Assembly: GCA_001784175.1 (NCBI GenBank)
Contig: MFPR01000028.1
Span: 131,606-195,605 of the forward strand
Direction of reading: 5' to 3'
Length of the DNA stretch: 64,000 nucleotides
Source of the DNA: Candidatus Lindowbacteria bacterium RIFCSPLOWO2_12_FULL_62_27
GTDB taxonomy: Bacteria; Lindowbacteria; 2-12-FULL-62-27
This document shows, piece after piece, positions 21,841 through 31,055 of the stretch. The position numbers were made by a program, and so were the translations under genes. Position 1 is the stretch's first letter. Every line of letters begins with the position of its first letter. The notes beneath the pieces were generated by a model that ran no database searches, had not been told where the DNA came from, and was given only the letters and a program-made list of their open reading frames with translations.

Positions 21841-22737
21841 ATGGCCATATGGAAACCCGTTCTCACAGCGCTCATCGCGTTAATATTTTCTGTTCAGGTG
21901 AATGCGACAGCGGATTTACGCGCACATCGGCCCGCTTGGGTCGTTTGTGAGCCGGCGCCCACGGACGCGGAATATTTTTTTGTCGGCATATCGGAGCCGC
22001 AGCCAACCGAGTTTTCGGCCCGGGAAGGCGCCCGGCGGCACGCACTGCGGCAGGCCGCCGACTTCACGGGAATTCAAGTGTTTCACTCCACATCTGAAGA
22101 CCGGTCTCGAAAATCCGAGGCGGCTGCCGGGATCGTTCATATGGACAATGTGGCCGTGGCCGAAACCGTTTCGGATTTTTTCGTTCGCCGGCTCAAGGCG
22201 AAAGAATGGTTTCTGGAGAGACAGTCCGGTCCGGATTCCCACCGGCGGCGATGGGTCGCGCACCTGCTGGTCGCGATCCCTCGCGTCGAAGTCGATAAGG
22301 CGATCGAAGCGGAGCAAACCCGGCGCGCCGACGCGGCGAACCAGGAGCGCCTGTATCCGGATGGCGCTGTCGTGTGCGTGGAGGATGCCCCATCGCCGTT
22401 TTCCGCGATTTTGAAAACAGGGATCGAACAGCATCTTTCGAAGTTCCATATTTCCGTTTTCGATCAGGCTTCGTCAGCGCTGCCCGATATTCCGATTCTG
22501 CGCTTGTCCATAGATGTCGACCGGGAACACACCATTTACGATCGTCAATTTGTGCTGGCCAGGATCGTCTGCCGCATCCAGCGCCGGATGGCCGACGGGA
22601 CGACGGTGACTGAACATTCGGTAGGAGGCTCCAATAGGGCCTATGCGCGCACAATCGAAATCGCGACGGAAACGGCGGTGGACGAGTTCCTGGGAGACGA
22701 GGGCCGCAAGCTGATCCGTGCAATCCGGGGATGGTGA
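21841..22737 (+). CDS. Exported LPP20-like protein
   Basis: A 298-aa protein with a signal peptide (MAIWKPVLTALIALIFSVQV then NATA). It repeats the plan of the upstream lipoprotein: RPAWVVCEPAPTDAEYFFVG, ISEPQPTEFSAREGARRHAL and KAKEWFLERQ match RPEWV, YYATG, AREHA and PKEWYLEKVQ there. A second, C-terminal half (~175-298) has no counterpart in the neighbour. The two genes are probably an old tandem duplication with later extension. Confidence 0.6.
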   Translation: MAIWKPVLTALIALIFSVQVNATADLRAHRPAWVVCEPAPTDAEYFFVGISEPQPTEFSAREGARRHALRQAADFTGIQVFHSTSEDRSRKSEAAAGIVHMDNVAVAETVSDFFVRRLKAKEWFLERQSGPDSHRRRWVAHLLVAIPRVEVDKAIEAEQTRRADAANQERLYPDGAVVCVEDAPSPFSAILKTGIEQHLSKFHISVFDQASSALPDIPILRLSIDVDREHTIYDRQFVLARIVCRIQRRMADGTTVTEHSVGGSNRAYARTIEIATETAVDEFLGDEGRKLIRAIRGW

Positions 22738-22784
22738 GAAGAATGGACAATCACGGAGAAAATAGAAGCGAAAAGAAATAGCGT

Positions 22785-25700
22785 TTAGCGTTTAAGCAAA
22801 CGTCCCTTCCAGATCGAATAAATCGCCGGATAGACCAACAGCTCCATCAGAAACGACGAGAAGATGCCGCCGACCATCGGCGCGGCGATTCGTTTCATGA
22901 CGTCCGCGCCGGCTTCGCCCAAGCCCGCCCACATGATGGGCAAAAGGCCCATGAACGTCGTGCCGACGGTCATCAGTTTCGGCCGGATGCGCTTCACGGC
23001 GCCTTCGCGAATGGCGGCATCGAGGTCCTCTTGCGTTTTCATCCGCCCGGATTTGACGCGGTCGGCGTAGGCCATTTCCAGGTACAGGAGCATGATCACG
23101 CCCGTTTCGGCGTCCACGCCGGCCAGCGCGAGAAGGCCGACCCAGACGGCGACGGACATGTTGTAATCGAGGACCCAGAGAAGCCAGAACGCGCCGATCA
23201 GGGAGAAGGGAACCGCCAGCATCACGATGGCCGTTTTCACCGCTGATTTTGTGTTGAGGTACAGCAGGAGGAAAATCACAAACAGCGTGAGTGGGACCAC
23301 CCATACCAGCTTCGCCTTGGCGCGCTCGAGGTACCGGAACTGCCCCGCCCATTCGAGCCGCACGCCCGGCGGGAGGTTAATTTTCTCCTGGATCACGCGC
23401 TGAGCCTCCTCGACGTATCCGCCCAGGTCCCGGTCCTTGACGTCGATGAAAATGAACGTCGCCAGCGATCCGTCCTCATTGCGGATGTCCGACGGGCCGG
23501 TCTTGAAGCGGATGTCGGCAAACTGGCCGATGGGCACCTGCGCGCCGGTCGGGGTCGCGACTTTGACGCGGCTCAGTTTGTCGAGATCGTCGCGAAAATC
23601 GCGCGGATAGCGGACGTTGATCGGATACCGCTCGCGGCCTTCGATCGTCGTCGCGACGTTGGCGCCTCCGATCGCCGTTTCGATGATCTCCTCGACTTCC
23701 GCCACCTGCAGGCCGTACCGCGCGGCCTCGCTCCGGTTGATTTCGAAATCGATGAAATTCCCGCCGGTGACGCGTTCGGCGAAGACCGACCGCGTGCCGC
23801 GGATGTCCTTGAGTGCCGCCTCGATGCCGTTGGCGGTCTGCTGGATTACTTCGAGGTCGGCGCCCATGACCTTGATGCCCACGGGCGACCGCACGCCGGT
23901 GGTCAGCATTTCGATCCGGGTCTGGATCGGCATCCACCAGACGTTGGGCATTCCGGGAAATTGCAGATGCGCGTCCATCTCCTCCTTCAGCCGCTCGACC
24001 GTCACGCCGGGCCGCCACTGGTGCATCGGCTTCAGGGTGATGATCGATTCGACCATCATGATCGGCGCGGGGTCGGTGGCCGATTCGAACCGGCCGATCT
24101 TGCCGAAGACGTGCTCGACTTCGGGAAACTGCATGATGATCTTGTCCATCGAGTGCAGGACCTGGCCGGCCTGCGTGATGGACATGCCGGGCAGTCCCGT
24201 GGGCATGTAGAGGAACGTTCCCTCCCAGAGCGGCGGCATGAATTCCGATCCAAGCTGGAAATAGATTGGGATGGAGATCAGCATCAGCGCGACGGCCGCA
24301 AGGATCACCCCGCGCCGGTGCTTCAAGACGAACGTGACGCACGGATCGTACAGGCGATGCAGAAACCGGCTGACGGGATGGGTCTCCTCCGAGTGGAATT
24401 TCCCGCCCCAGAGCAGGTTGGCCAGCGCGGTTTTCCATTTCGATGCGAAGGCGTATTCCTTCCCGGGCAAAAACAAGGTGAGGAGGGCGGGCGCCAGCGT
24501 GATGGCGACGAGCGCGGCGAAGGCCATCGAGAAATTCTTGGTGAAGGCCAGCGGCTTGAAGAGCCGGCCCTCCTGGGCTTCGAGCGTGAAGATCGGCATG
24601 AAGGAAACGGCGATGACGAGGAGCGAAAAGAAAATCGACGGGCCGACTTCCTGCGCCGACTCGATCAAAACGTCCACCGCCGGACGCTGCCGGCCTTCGT
24701 GGTTCCACGTCTCGAGGCGCTTGTGCGTGTTCTCGATGATGACGATGGAGGCGTCGACCATCGCGCCGACCGCAATGGCGATCCCGCCGAGCGACATGAT
24801 GCTGGCGGTGATGCCCATGTAATACATGGGGATGAACCCCAAGATGACCGCGACCGGCAGCGTCACGATCGGAATGAGGGAGCTTCGGACGTGCCAGAGG
24901 AAAAACAGGATCACCAGCGCGACGACGATCATCTCTTCCGTCAACTTGTTCTTGAGCGTGTGAATGGCCGCGTTGATCAGGGTCGAGCGGTCATACGTGA
25001 CGACCACGCGCACGCCCTCCGGCATCGACGCTTCCAGCGATTTCAGTTTGTCCTTCACGCGCGCGATCACGTTCAGCGCGTTTTCGCCGTAGCGCATGAT
25101 GACCAGACCGCCGACGGCTTCGCCCTTGCCGTCCAGTTCCACCACGCCGCGCCGCATGTCGGGCCCGAGATGGATCCGCGCGACCTGTCCAAGCAGCACG
25201 GGCGTGCCGCCATGCACGGCCACCGGGATTTTTTCGAGGTCGGCCGTCGACCGGACGTAGCCCCGGCCGCGGATCATGTACTCGCGTTCGGCGATTTCGA
25301 GGACGCGCCCGCCGACGTCGTTGTTCGACCTCCGGATGGCGTCGATCACGGTTTTAAGCGGAATGTCGTAGGCCAGGAGCGCGTTCGGGTCGACCTCCAC
25401 CTGGTACTGTTTGACAAACCCGCCGATCGACGCGACCTCCGCGACGCCTTCCACGCTCGCCAGAGCGTAGCGCAGGTTCCAGTCTTGGAAACTCCGCAGT
25501 TCCGAGAGGTCGTGCTTGCCGCTCTCGTCCACCAGCGCGTATTCGAATACCCATCCGACGCCGGTGGCGTCCGGCCCGATGGACGGCCGCACGCCGGCCG
25601 GGAGCTTCGACAGCGACTGGTTCAGATATTCGAGGACGCGGGACCGCGCCCAGTACATGTCGGTACCTTCTTCAAACACGACATACACAAACGAAACGTC

Positions 25701-25964
25701 AAAAAATGACTGCCCGCGGACGAACTGGACCTTCGGCGCCGACAGGAGCGACGTGACGATCGGGTAGGTGATCTGATCCTCGACGAGATCGGGTGACCGG
25801 CCGTCCCACTCGGTCAGGATGATGACCTGCACGTCGGAGAGGTCCGGGATGGCGTCCAGCGGAAGCCTCTGCAGGGACCAGAGTCCCGCCAGGACGAAAA
25901 AGATCGTCAGCGTAAAAACGATGAAGCGGTTTCGTGCGCACCACGCGATCAGCCGTTCGATCAA
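22785..25964 (-). CDS. cusA: CusA/CzcA family heavy-metal efflux RND pump
   Basis: A 1059-aa inner-membrane proton-driven transporter. The start MIERLIAWCARNRFIVFTLT and the block SLQRLPLDAIPDLSDVQVII are typical of the heavy-metal RND subfamily, as are WVFEYALVD, GGFVKQYQVEVDP and two RND halves each with a large periplasmic loop. Length fits the family (~1040 aa). Cu(I)/Ag(I) is the most likely substrate, judging from the HMBD domain in the partner, but the sequence alone does not separate Cu from Zn/Co. ATGA overlap with cusB. Last gene of the operon. Confidence 0.93.
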   Translation of the reverse strand: MIERLIAWCARNRFIVFTLTIFFVLAGLWSLQRLPLDAIPDLSDVQVIILTEWDGRSPDLVEDQITYPIVTSLLSAPKVQFVRGQSFFDVSFVYVVFEEGTDMYWARSRVLEYLNQSLSKLPAGVRPSIGPDATGVGWVFEYALVDESGKHDLSELRSFQDWNLRYALASVEGVAEVASIGGFVKQYQVEVDPNALLAYDIPLKTVIDAIRRSNNDVGGRVLEIAEREYMIRGRGYVRSTADLEKIPVAVHGGTPVLLGQVARIHLGPDMRRGVVELDGKGEAVGGLVIMRYGENALNVIARVKDKLKSLEASMPEGVRVVVTYDRSTLINAAIHTLKNKLTEEMIVVALVILFFLWHVRSSLIPIVTLPVAVILGFIPMYYMGITASIMSLGGIAIAVGAMVDASIVIIENTHKRLETWNHEGRQRPAVDVLIESAQEVGPSIFFSLLVIAVSFMPIFTLEAQEGRLFKPLAFTKNFSMAFAALVAITLAPALLTLFLPGKEYAFASKWKTALANLLWGGKFHSEETHPVSRFLHRLYDPCVTFVLKHRRGVILAAVALMLISIPIYFQLGSEFMPPLWEGTFLYMPTGLPGMSITQAGQVLHSMDKIIMQFPEVEHVFGKIGRFESATDPAPIMMVESIITLKPMHQWRPGVTVERLKEEMDAHLQFPGMPNVWWMPIQTRIEMLTTGVRSPVGIKVMGADLEVIQQTANGIEAALKDIRGTRSVFAERVTGGNFIDFEINRSEAARYGLQVAEVEEIIETAIGGANVATTIEGRERYPINVRYPRDFRDDLDKLSRVKVATPTGAQVPIGQFADIRFKTGPSDIRNEDGSLATFIFIDVKDRDLGGYVEEAQRVIQEKINLPPGVRLEWAGQFRYLERAKAKLVWVVPLTLFVIFLLLYLNTKSAVKTAIVMLAVPFSLIGAFWLLWVLDYNMSVAVWVGLLALAGVDAETGVIMLLYLEMAYADRVKSGRMKTQEDLDAAIREGAVKRIRPKLMTVGTTFMGLLPIMWAGLGEAGADVMKRIAAPMVGGIFSSFLMELLVYPAIYSIWKGRLLKR

Positions 25965-27091
25965 TGCCGATGCACCCCCTTGCCCTCCGCCGCTTCCTTC
26001 CCGCCGTAGAACGACATGCCCGAAATTCCGGCGCGCAAGCGGCTTTCCGAATCGATCAGAAAATTCCCGCTGACCACGACCTCCTCGTTTTCGCTCAGGC
26101 CTTCCAGAATCTCGATCTTGCCTTCCGCCTTTCGCCCAATGCGCACCCGCCGCGGCTCAAACCGGCCGCCGCCCCGGTGCACGAAGACGTGCTGTTCGCT
26201 TCCGGAATTCAGGACCGCGTTTTCCGGCGCGGTCAGGGCGTCGCCGAGGCTGGAACGGATCAGCACGTTGGCGTAAAGATCGGGCTTGAGTTCGCTCGCG
26301 GGATCGTCGATCTCCGAACGGATTTTCACAGTGCGGGTTTTCGGGTTGAGGACGGGGTCGATTGCCAGGATTTTCCCCGAAAACATTTTCCCCGGATAGG
26401 CGGTCGCCTCGATCGTCACGGTCTGGCCCACGCGAACCAAAGACAGATCGGATTCGTAGACGTCCGCGTAGACCCAGACCTTCCCCGACTCCTGCGCGCC
26501 CAGGAGAAGCTGCGGGTCGACTTGCCGGCGGGCCCGCAGGCGCTGAATTTGCGCGTCGTTCAATCCGAGCAGTTTCAGCCGGGTCTCGGCGGCCTTCAGC
26601 AATTTCCAACTGCGCTCCCGCGACGCCGGCGGGGCCTCGCTCGACAACTCGACCAGGTCGACCGCCGACAGGTATTCCTCCTGCACCTGATAGAGATCCG
26701 GATCGTACGCGACCCGGCCGTAGGCGCGGATGATTTTCTCAAGCGATCCGCGTTCGACTCTCCCGAACCGCACGCCGATCAATTGCAGTTTCTCCGTGGG
26801 GATCGTCACCATGCCCCGGCCTTGGACCGTCGACCGCGCGCGCTCTGACTCACCCTCCGGCTGCGTGCCTCCGCCGATTTTGGTCAGCGTCATGTTGCAG
26901 ATGGGGCAGCGCCCCGGCTCATGCATGTGGACGTCCGGATGCATGGAGCAGGTGTAGTAATCGTGGGGCTTGGATTCGTCGATCGGCGTTTCGCTGAACC
27001 TGCCGGCGGACCGGCTCAAGTACATCCATGCGCCTCCGCCGGCGAGCGTCGCGACAAGCGCGATGGATGCGATCTTAGTGAGTCTGGTCAT
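25961..27091 (-). CDS. cusB: CusB-type membrane fusion protein with HMBD
   Basis: A 376-aa periplasmic adaptor anchored by an N-terminal helix (IASIALVATLAGGGAWMYLS). Residues ~45-70 carry a heavy-metal-binding domain YTCSMHPDVHMHEPGRCPIC with Cys and Met ligands, common in Cu/Ag efflux adaptors. Then the MFP barrel-sandwich hybrid and helical hairpin (GRVAYDPDLYQVQEEYLSAV, LLGAQESGKVWVYADVYESD). It joins the RND pump to the outer-membrane channel. Overlaps the end of the channel gene by 17 bases. Confidence 0.9.
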   Translation of the reverse strand: MTRLTKIASIALVATLAGGGAWMYLSRSAGRFSETPIDESKPHDYYTCSMHPDVHMHEPGRCPICNMTLTKIGGGTQPEGESERARSTVQGRGMVTIPTEKLQLIGVRFGRVERGSLEKIIRAYGRVAYDPDLYQVQEEYLSAVDLVELSSEAPPASRERSWKLLKAAETRLKLLGLNDAQIQRLRARRQVDPQLLLGAQESGKVWVYADVYESDLSLVRVGQTVTIEATAYPGKMFSGKILAIDPVLNPKTRTVKIRSEIDDPASELKPDLYANVLIRSSLGDALTAPENAVLNSGSEQHVFVHRGGGRFEPRRVRIGRKAEGKIEILEGLSENEEVVVSGNFLIDSESRLRAGISGMSFYGGKEAAEGKGVHRH

Positions 27092-28379
27092 GGCTTGTCC
27101 CTCCTGTGTCTCGTTGATCGTTCGTCATTCCCGCAACGGAAAGTCCCGTCACCCGGTCGAGAATCGCGCGCGCTTTGCCATACTCGGTCAACAGGTTCAC
27201 GTAGGCCAACTCCTCAAACAGCAGTTGCTGCTGCGCGTCCAGAAGATCGAGAAACCCGGCCCGGTTGGCCAGATAGCCGCTCTCGACGACTTCAAGCGTT
27301 TTGCGGCTGCGCGGCAGAACCGACGTGCGGTAAATGTTCGCCATCCGCGCGGCGTTCCGGATGTCGGCGAGCGCCACCCGGAAATCGACCGTCACCTCGT
27401 TTCGCATCCGCGCCCATTCGGATTCGGCGTGCCCCAGGTCCGCCTCGGCGGCGCGCACCTGGGCGCGCTGTTTCCAGAAATAGAGCGGCACGTTCAGGAA
27501 TAATGAGGCGTTGTAAACCTTGGGCATGCCGTCCTCCGTCATGCGCGCCCAGCCGGCGGTGAAATCGGGCAGAAAACTGAGTTTGGCCTCCTTCAACAAG
27601 AAGCGGCTGTGCTCGATATGATGGTGGGCGGCCTTCAAATCCACGTTCGACGCAATCGTCGCGGCCTCCAGCCCAGCGCCGTCAGGAGCGGCGAAGTTCA
27701 CGCGCGGTTCCTCCGGAATACCCGGCGCGGAATCGGCGGGTCGGTTGAGAAGCGCATTGAGCCGGGTCTTCACGGCCGGCAGGCGTTCTTCCAGGTTTGA
27801 CAGCTCGACCGAGATCTTGTCCGCCTCCGCCTGCGCCCTCAGAACATCCCTCTGCATGACGCGGCCGGATGCGTACTGCCGTTCGGTCACGTTCGAAAAC
27901 CGCTCGAGAATCCGGGAGTGCGCGCGCCTGATCCGGAGACTCTCCAAAAGCTGCCAGTACTCATAGTACGCGGCCGTCACGTCGGCTTGGATTTCGAGGA
28001 GCGTCCGAAGGTACTCGTACTGGGAGATCCTGGCCGCGTGGATCTGGGCCTTCTTGCGGGCCGAAAGTTTTCCAGGAAACGGGATATCCTGCTCGACCAT
28101 GTACATGTCGGTGCCCGCGTTTTTGGATTTCGGGGATTTCCCTCTCCTGATTTTCTCGAGGTTCAGACCGACTTTTGGATCGGCCGGAAGCCTGAACGCG
28201 TCGATCTTGGATTTCTCCGCTTCCCACCTTTGCCGCATGGCCAGAACGCCGGGGTTTCGGCGGCTCGACTCGGCCAGTAAATCGGACAACCGGAGCGGCG
28301 CGTTCGAATCCGCGCGGACCTCCGCAACGTTGAACAGAGAGAGGAACATGAACAAGTACGAATGAGAACGTATCTTCAT
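27075..28379 (-). CDS. cusC: CusC/TolC family outer-membrane channel
   Basis: A 434-aa protein with a signal peptide (MKIRSHSYLFMFLSLFNVAE then VRA) and the two helical repeats of outer-membrane efflux proteins (EWARMRNEVTVDFRVALADI near the C-terminus). No lipobox. Start at 28379 follows an AAAGGAGGT site 9 bases upstream. It completes the tripartite metal exporter with cusB and cusA. Confidence 0.88.
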   Translation of the reverse strand: MKIRSHSYLFMFLSLFNVAEVRADSNAPLRLSDLLAESSRRNPGVLAMRQRWEAEKSKIDAFRLPADPKVGLNLEKIRRGKSPKSKNAGTDMYMVEQDIPFPGKLSARKKAQIHAARISQYEYLRTLLEIQADVTAAYYEYWQLLESLRIRRAHSRILERFSNVTERQYASGRVMQRDVLRAQAEADKISVELSNLEERLPAVKTRLNALLNRPADSAPGIPEEPRVNFAAPDGAGLEAATIASNVDLKAAHHHIEHSRFLLKEAKLSFLPDFTAGWARMTEDGMPKVYNASLFLNVPLYFWKQRAQVRAAEADLGHAESEWARMRNEVTVDFRVALADIRNAARMANIYRTSVLPRSRKTLEVVESGYLANRAGFLDLLDAQQQLLFEELAYVNLLTEYGKARAILDRVTGLSVAGMTNDQRDTGGTSHDQTH

Positions 28380-28497
28380 GGTCAACCGACCTCCTTTAAG
28401 CAGTGATGCCCGGTTCGGAGACACCGCGCTGCGGCTTTGGCCGAACGGAGCGAAACGTTGCGCTGGAAAAAAAGACGCCGGGGCGTCGGGTCGGTTG

Positions 28498-28806
28498 TTA
28501 AATCAGAAGGGTCTGGAGTTGGAGAAAAATCTTGAGAGGAGAGAAAAAGAAGCTGAGGGATCGCGCCGGCCCAAACCAGATCTCTGGACGGTCTGCGACT
28601 ATTTCCCCGCCGGCTTGGGCAAGAGGCGCAACGGCGTCAGGAACCGAAACGGTGTTTGGCACGGCCGGCGGAACGGGCATCGACGTACACTCCATGCCGG
28701 GATCGCAATCCGGGCAGCACGGCATGTCACAAGCCACCGCGCCGGGCAGCGTGCCCGCCAAGAGGAGTAGCGCAATCATCAGACTCACCCACACGGTTCG
28801 TTTCAC
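28498..28806 (-). CDS. Small exported Cys-rich protein heading the cus operon
   Basis: A 102-aa protein with a signal-like start (after GTG: KRTVWVSLMIALLLLAGTLP then GAVA) followed by CDMPCCPDCDPGMECTSM, five cysteines and two methionines that suit soft-metal binding. A second hydrophobic stretch lies at the C-terminus (SLSFFFSPLKIFLQLQ). I know similar small proteins at the head of Cu/Ag efflux operons but not their function. The promoter ends 9 bases upstream of the GTG, so the start could instead be the internal ATG (MIALLLL). Expected to be periplasmic or membrane-tethered. Confidence 0.6.
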   Translation of the reverse strand: MKRTVWVSLMIALLLLAGTLPGAVACDMPCCPDCDPGMECTSMPVPPAVPNTVSVPDAVAPLAQAGGEIVADRPEIWFGPARSLSFFFSPLKIFLQLQTLLI

Positions 28807-28815
28807 AGTGACTCC

Positions 28816-28844
28816 ATTGTATGGCAAACCAAAGCTCGTGTCAA
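28816..28844 (-). promoter_or_regulatory. Promoter of the cus operon
   Basis: Minus strand TTGACA (28839-28844), 17 bases, TACAAT (28816-28821). A near-consensus promoter that drives the Cys-rich leader protein and probably cusCBA. No CueR-like dyad with a 19-20 base spacer is seen, so the operon does not look MerR-family controlled. Confidence 0.7.
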
Positions 28845-29575
28845 ATTTTCATTTTAAGACGCTCGAACGCCGCGGTTTCTTCCGGCGTCGCCGGGCGCTT
28901 GTTCAGGAGCCGCAGGCGCAGCAATGTGCCGCCGGCGTCTTCGGACGAAAATTCGTACATCACGCCTCGCGCGACGTATCGCATCTTCGATTCTCCGGTT
29001 TTCAGATTTCTGACCGTCGCGGCGTCAAACATGCGTTTGATATGAAGAAGCAGATGAAACGGGGTGTCGGTCACCGGTAGAACGTGCGCGCCGTTCTTGA
29101 ACCGGATCTCCATCCGCCACTGCCGGAATTCAAATTCCAGTGTGTCCGCCTGCCCGCGGTCCAGATAGGATAGAAACGTGTTGACAAACTGCTCATACGG
29201 CGCCTCGGCGCCCACCGCCGGGACGGAATCACCTTTCAACCGCGCCGCTTCCAGGAACGATCCCGCGCGCTGCCAGGCGATAAAGGCGTTCGCGGCCGCC
29301 AGCGCCAGGAGAAGCCCCACCAGCGTCTGAGGCTGCCAGACGGCGGATACCGCGAGCGCCGCCATGCTGACGGCCAGCAATCCTCCCGCCAGACGGCGAT
29401 CGCCAGGCCGGCCGGGCCGCGCGCGAATGCGGCGGTCGAGGAGCAGGACCGAAACGAGGATGACGAAACCGACGCCCGTCAGAACCCACATGACGGTATG
29501 GTATCCAAATCGTGGTCCGAAATACAGAGCGTCTTGCGGAGCGCTCGCGGGGGAGATATTCTGAAAAATGGACAT
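28841..29575 (-). CDS. Membrane protein with cytoplasmic or periplasmic beta domain
   Basis: A 244-aa protein with three or four predicted membrane spans (TVMWVLTGVGFVILVSVLLL; LAGGLLAVSMAALAVSAVW; TLVGLLLALAAANAFIAW), then a soluble C-terminal domain of ~110 residues (FEFRQWRMEIRFKNGAHVLP). Unrecognised family. The ATG at 29575 overlaps the divergent ATG at 29568, so one of the two starts may be later; MWVLTG is the alternative here. Confidence 0.55.
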   Translation of the reverse strand: MSIFQNISPASAPQDALYFGPRFGYHTVMWVLTGVGFVILVSVLLLDRRIRARPGRPGDRRLAGGLLAVSMAALAVSAVWQPQTLVGLLLALAAANAFIAWQRAGSFLEAARLKGDSVPAVGAEAPYEQFVNTFLSYLDRGQADTLEFEFRQWRMEIRFKNGAHVLPVTDTPFHLLLHIKRMFDAATVRNLKTGESKMRYVARGVMYEFSSEDAGGTLLRLRLLNKRPATPEETAAFERLKMKI

Positions 29576-31055
29576 TCGATGTCGAATACGGGGCCGCCGT
29601 GTTTTCCGGGTGCTCATCGCCTCTCTGTTCGCATGGATTTTCTGGACTCCGGACGCGTTGGGCGCCAAGCCGCTCGTCGGCGACTCGCCTCAGCTCGAGG
29701 TGATCATGATGGACGTGGGGCAGGGCGACGGCATTTTCTTAAGGACGCCGGGCGGAAAACACATCCTGATCGATGCGGGCCCCGACGCCCGCCGAGGCGT
29801 CCTGCCCTTCCTGAGATCCCGGCAGATCAAACGCATCGACTTCATGGTCCTCAGCCACCCCCACGCCGATCACATCGGAGGCGCCATCTCGCCCCGCAAC
29901 GACTACCCGCGTACCGTGAATTCGGTGCTCGAGTACTGCGAGGTCGGGGAAATTCTGGACAGCGGCAGGAATCATCCGACGCCGGAATACAGGAGCCTCC
30001 TCGAGGAAATCAAATCCCGCGGGATTTCCTACCGCCAGCCCCGCACGGGCGAAAAACTCAACTGGGATCCGGCCCTCAAAGTGACCGTGCTCCATCCCGA
30101 CGCGCCCAAATACGAGAACGTCAACGATAATTCCATCATGCTCCGCATCGTCTATCGGCAGGTTTCGTTCGTCTTCACCGGGGACGGAGAGGAAGAGGCG
30201 GAGCACGCGGCCGTGTCCGAGTTCGGGTCGAGATTGGGATCGGACGTGCTCAAGGTGGGCCACCATGGAAGCCGGACTTCGACGACGCAGGAATTCCTGG
30301 ACGCCGTCAGCCCTCGATACGCGCTCATCTCCTGCGGATACCGGAACAGTTTCCGCCACCCGAGAACGGAGACGCTGGACAAGCTCGACGACATCGGCGC
30401 GCGCGTGCTCAGGACTGATCAGGACGGATACCTCAGTTTTAAAACCGACGGAGAGAATATCCGATGGACGCGATCGCCTGTCCCCTTCCCCAAGGCGGAA
30501 CTTGCGCGCATGGAACCGATCGATGTTTCATCCGACGAATGGCGCGGCAAGGGCCGGCAGGACGGCGGGGACCTCGAACTGTCGGCCGAGCCGGGCCAGA
30601 ACATCTGGATTGGCGAATCTTCGGCGCCGACCCGATCCCGCCCCATTCCCGCCGACCTGCCGTGGACCTTTGTCGTGTCGGTCCGGCCGCCGGAAGGGGA
30701 GAAAATGGAGGCGGGGGTGATGCTGTTCTCGGACCGCAAGAATTTCCTCTTGTTCGGAATTCAGGATGAACGGATGCTCAGCCTGACGGTGGTCCGCGAC
30801 GGCAACCTGATCCTGGGTCCCGAATTGATCGTCTCCCAGCCCTCACGGATCGGCCTCCGGCAGACTGCGCAGGCGATCGAAGCGCTGGCGTACGACGACG
30901 ACAAAGAAACCTGGCGCGTGCTCTGGTCGCTTTCGAAACGCGAACAGCCGGGCCTCGATGACCGTTCGCGGCTGGGCGTCTATGTGAAAAGCTGGGGGCG
31001 CGAGTCCGGAGCGGCCACGTTCAGAAAATTCATGTTCGGAGGTGGAAACGGATGA
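29568..31055 (+). CDS. Exported ComEC-like metallo-beta-lactamase-fold hydrolase
   Basis: A 495-aa protein with a signal peptide (RVLIASLFAWIFWTPDALGA), then a ComEC/Rec2-type MBL domain: VIMMDVGQGDGIFL, HILIDAGP, LSHPHADHIGG (His, Asp, His metal ligands), FTGDGEEEAE and LKVGHHGSRTSTTQEFLDAV. Residues ~330-495 form a beta-rich domain like those that bind carbohydrate or surfaces. Without the ComEC permease part it is a free secreted hydrolase, perhaps a nuclease. A GATATT -10 box ends 7 bases before the ATG (leaderless prediction). Confidence 0.7.
   Translation: MDIRCRIRGRRVFRVLIASLFAWIFWTPDALGAKPLVGDSPQLEVIMMDVGQGDGIFLRTPGGKHILIDAGPDARRGVLPFLRSRQIKRIDFMVLSHPHADHIGGAISPRNDYPRTVNSVLEYCEVGEILDSGRNHPTPEYRSLLEEIKSRGISYRQPRTGEKLNWDPALKVTVLHPDAPKYENVNDNSIMLRIVYRQVSFVFTGDGEEEAEHAAVSEFGSRLGSDVLKVGHHGSRTSTTQEFLDAVSPRYALISCGYRNSFRHPRTETLDKLDDIGARVLRTDQDGYLSFKTDGENIRWTRSPVPFPKAELARMEPIDVSSDEWRGKGRQDGGDLELSAEPGQNIWIGESSAPTRSRPIPADLPWTFVVSVRPPEGEKMEAGVMLFSDRKNFLLFGIQDERMLSLTVVRDGNLILGPELIVSQPSRIGLRQTAQAIEALAYDDDKETWRVLWSLSKREQPGLDDRSRLGVYVKSWGRESGAATFRKFMFGGGNG

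Noticed and set aside
28816-28844. MerR/CueR-controlled promoter for the cus operon
   Set aside because: The spacer is a normal 17 bases, not 19-20, and no dyad lies between the boxes.
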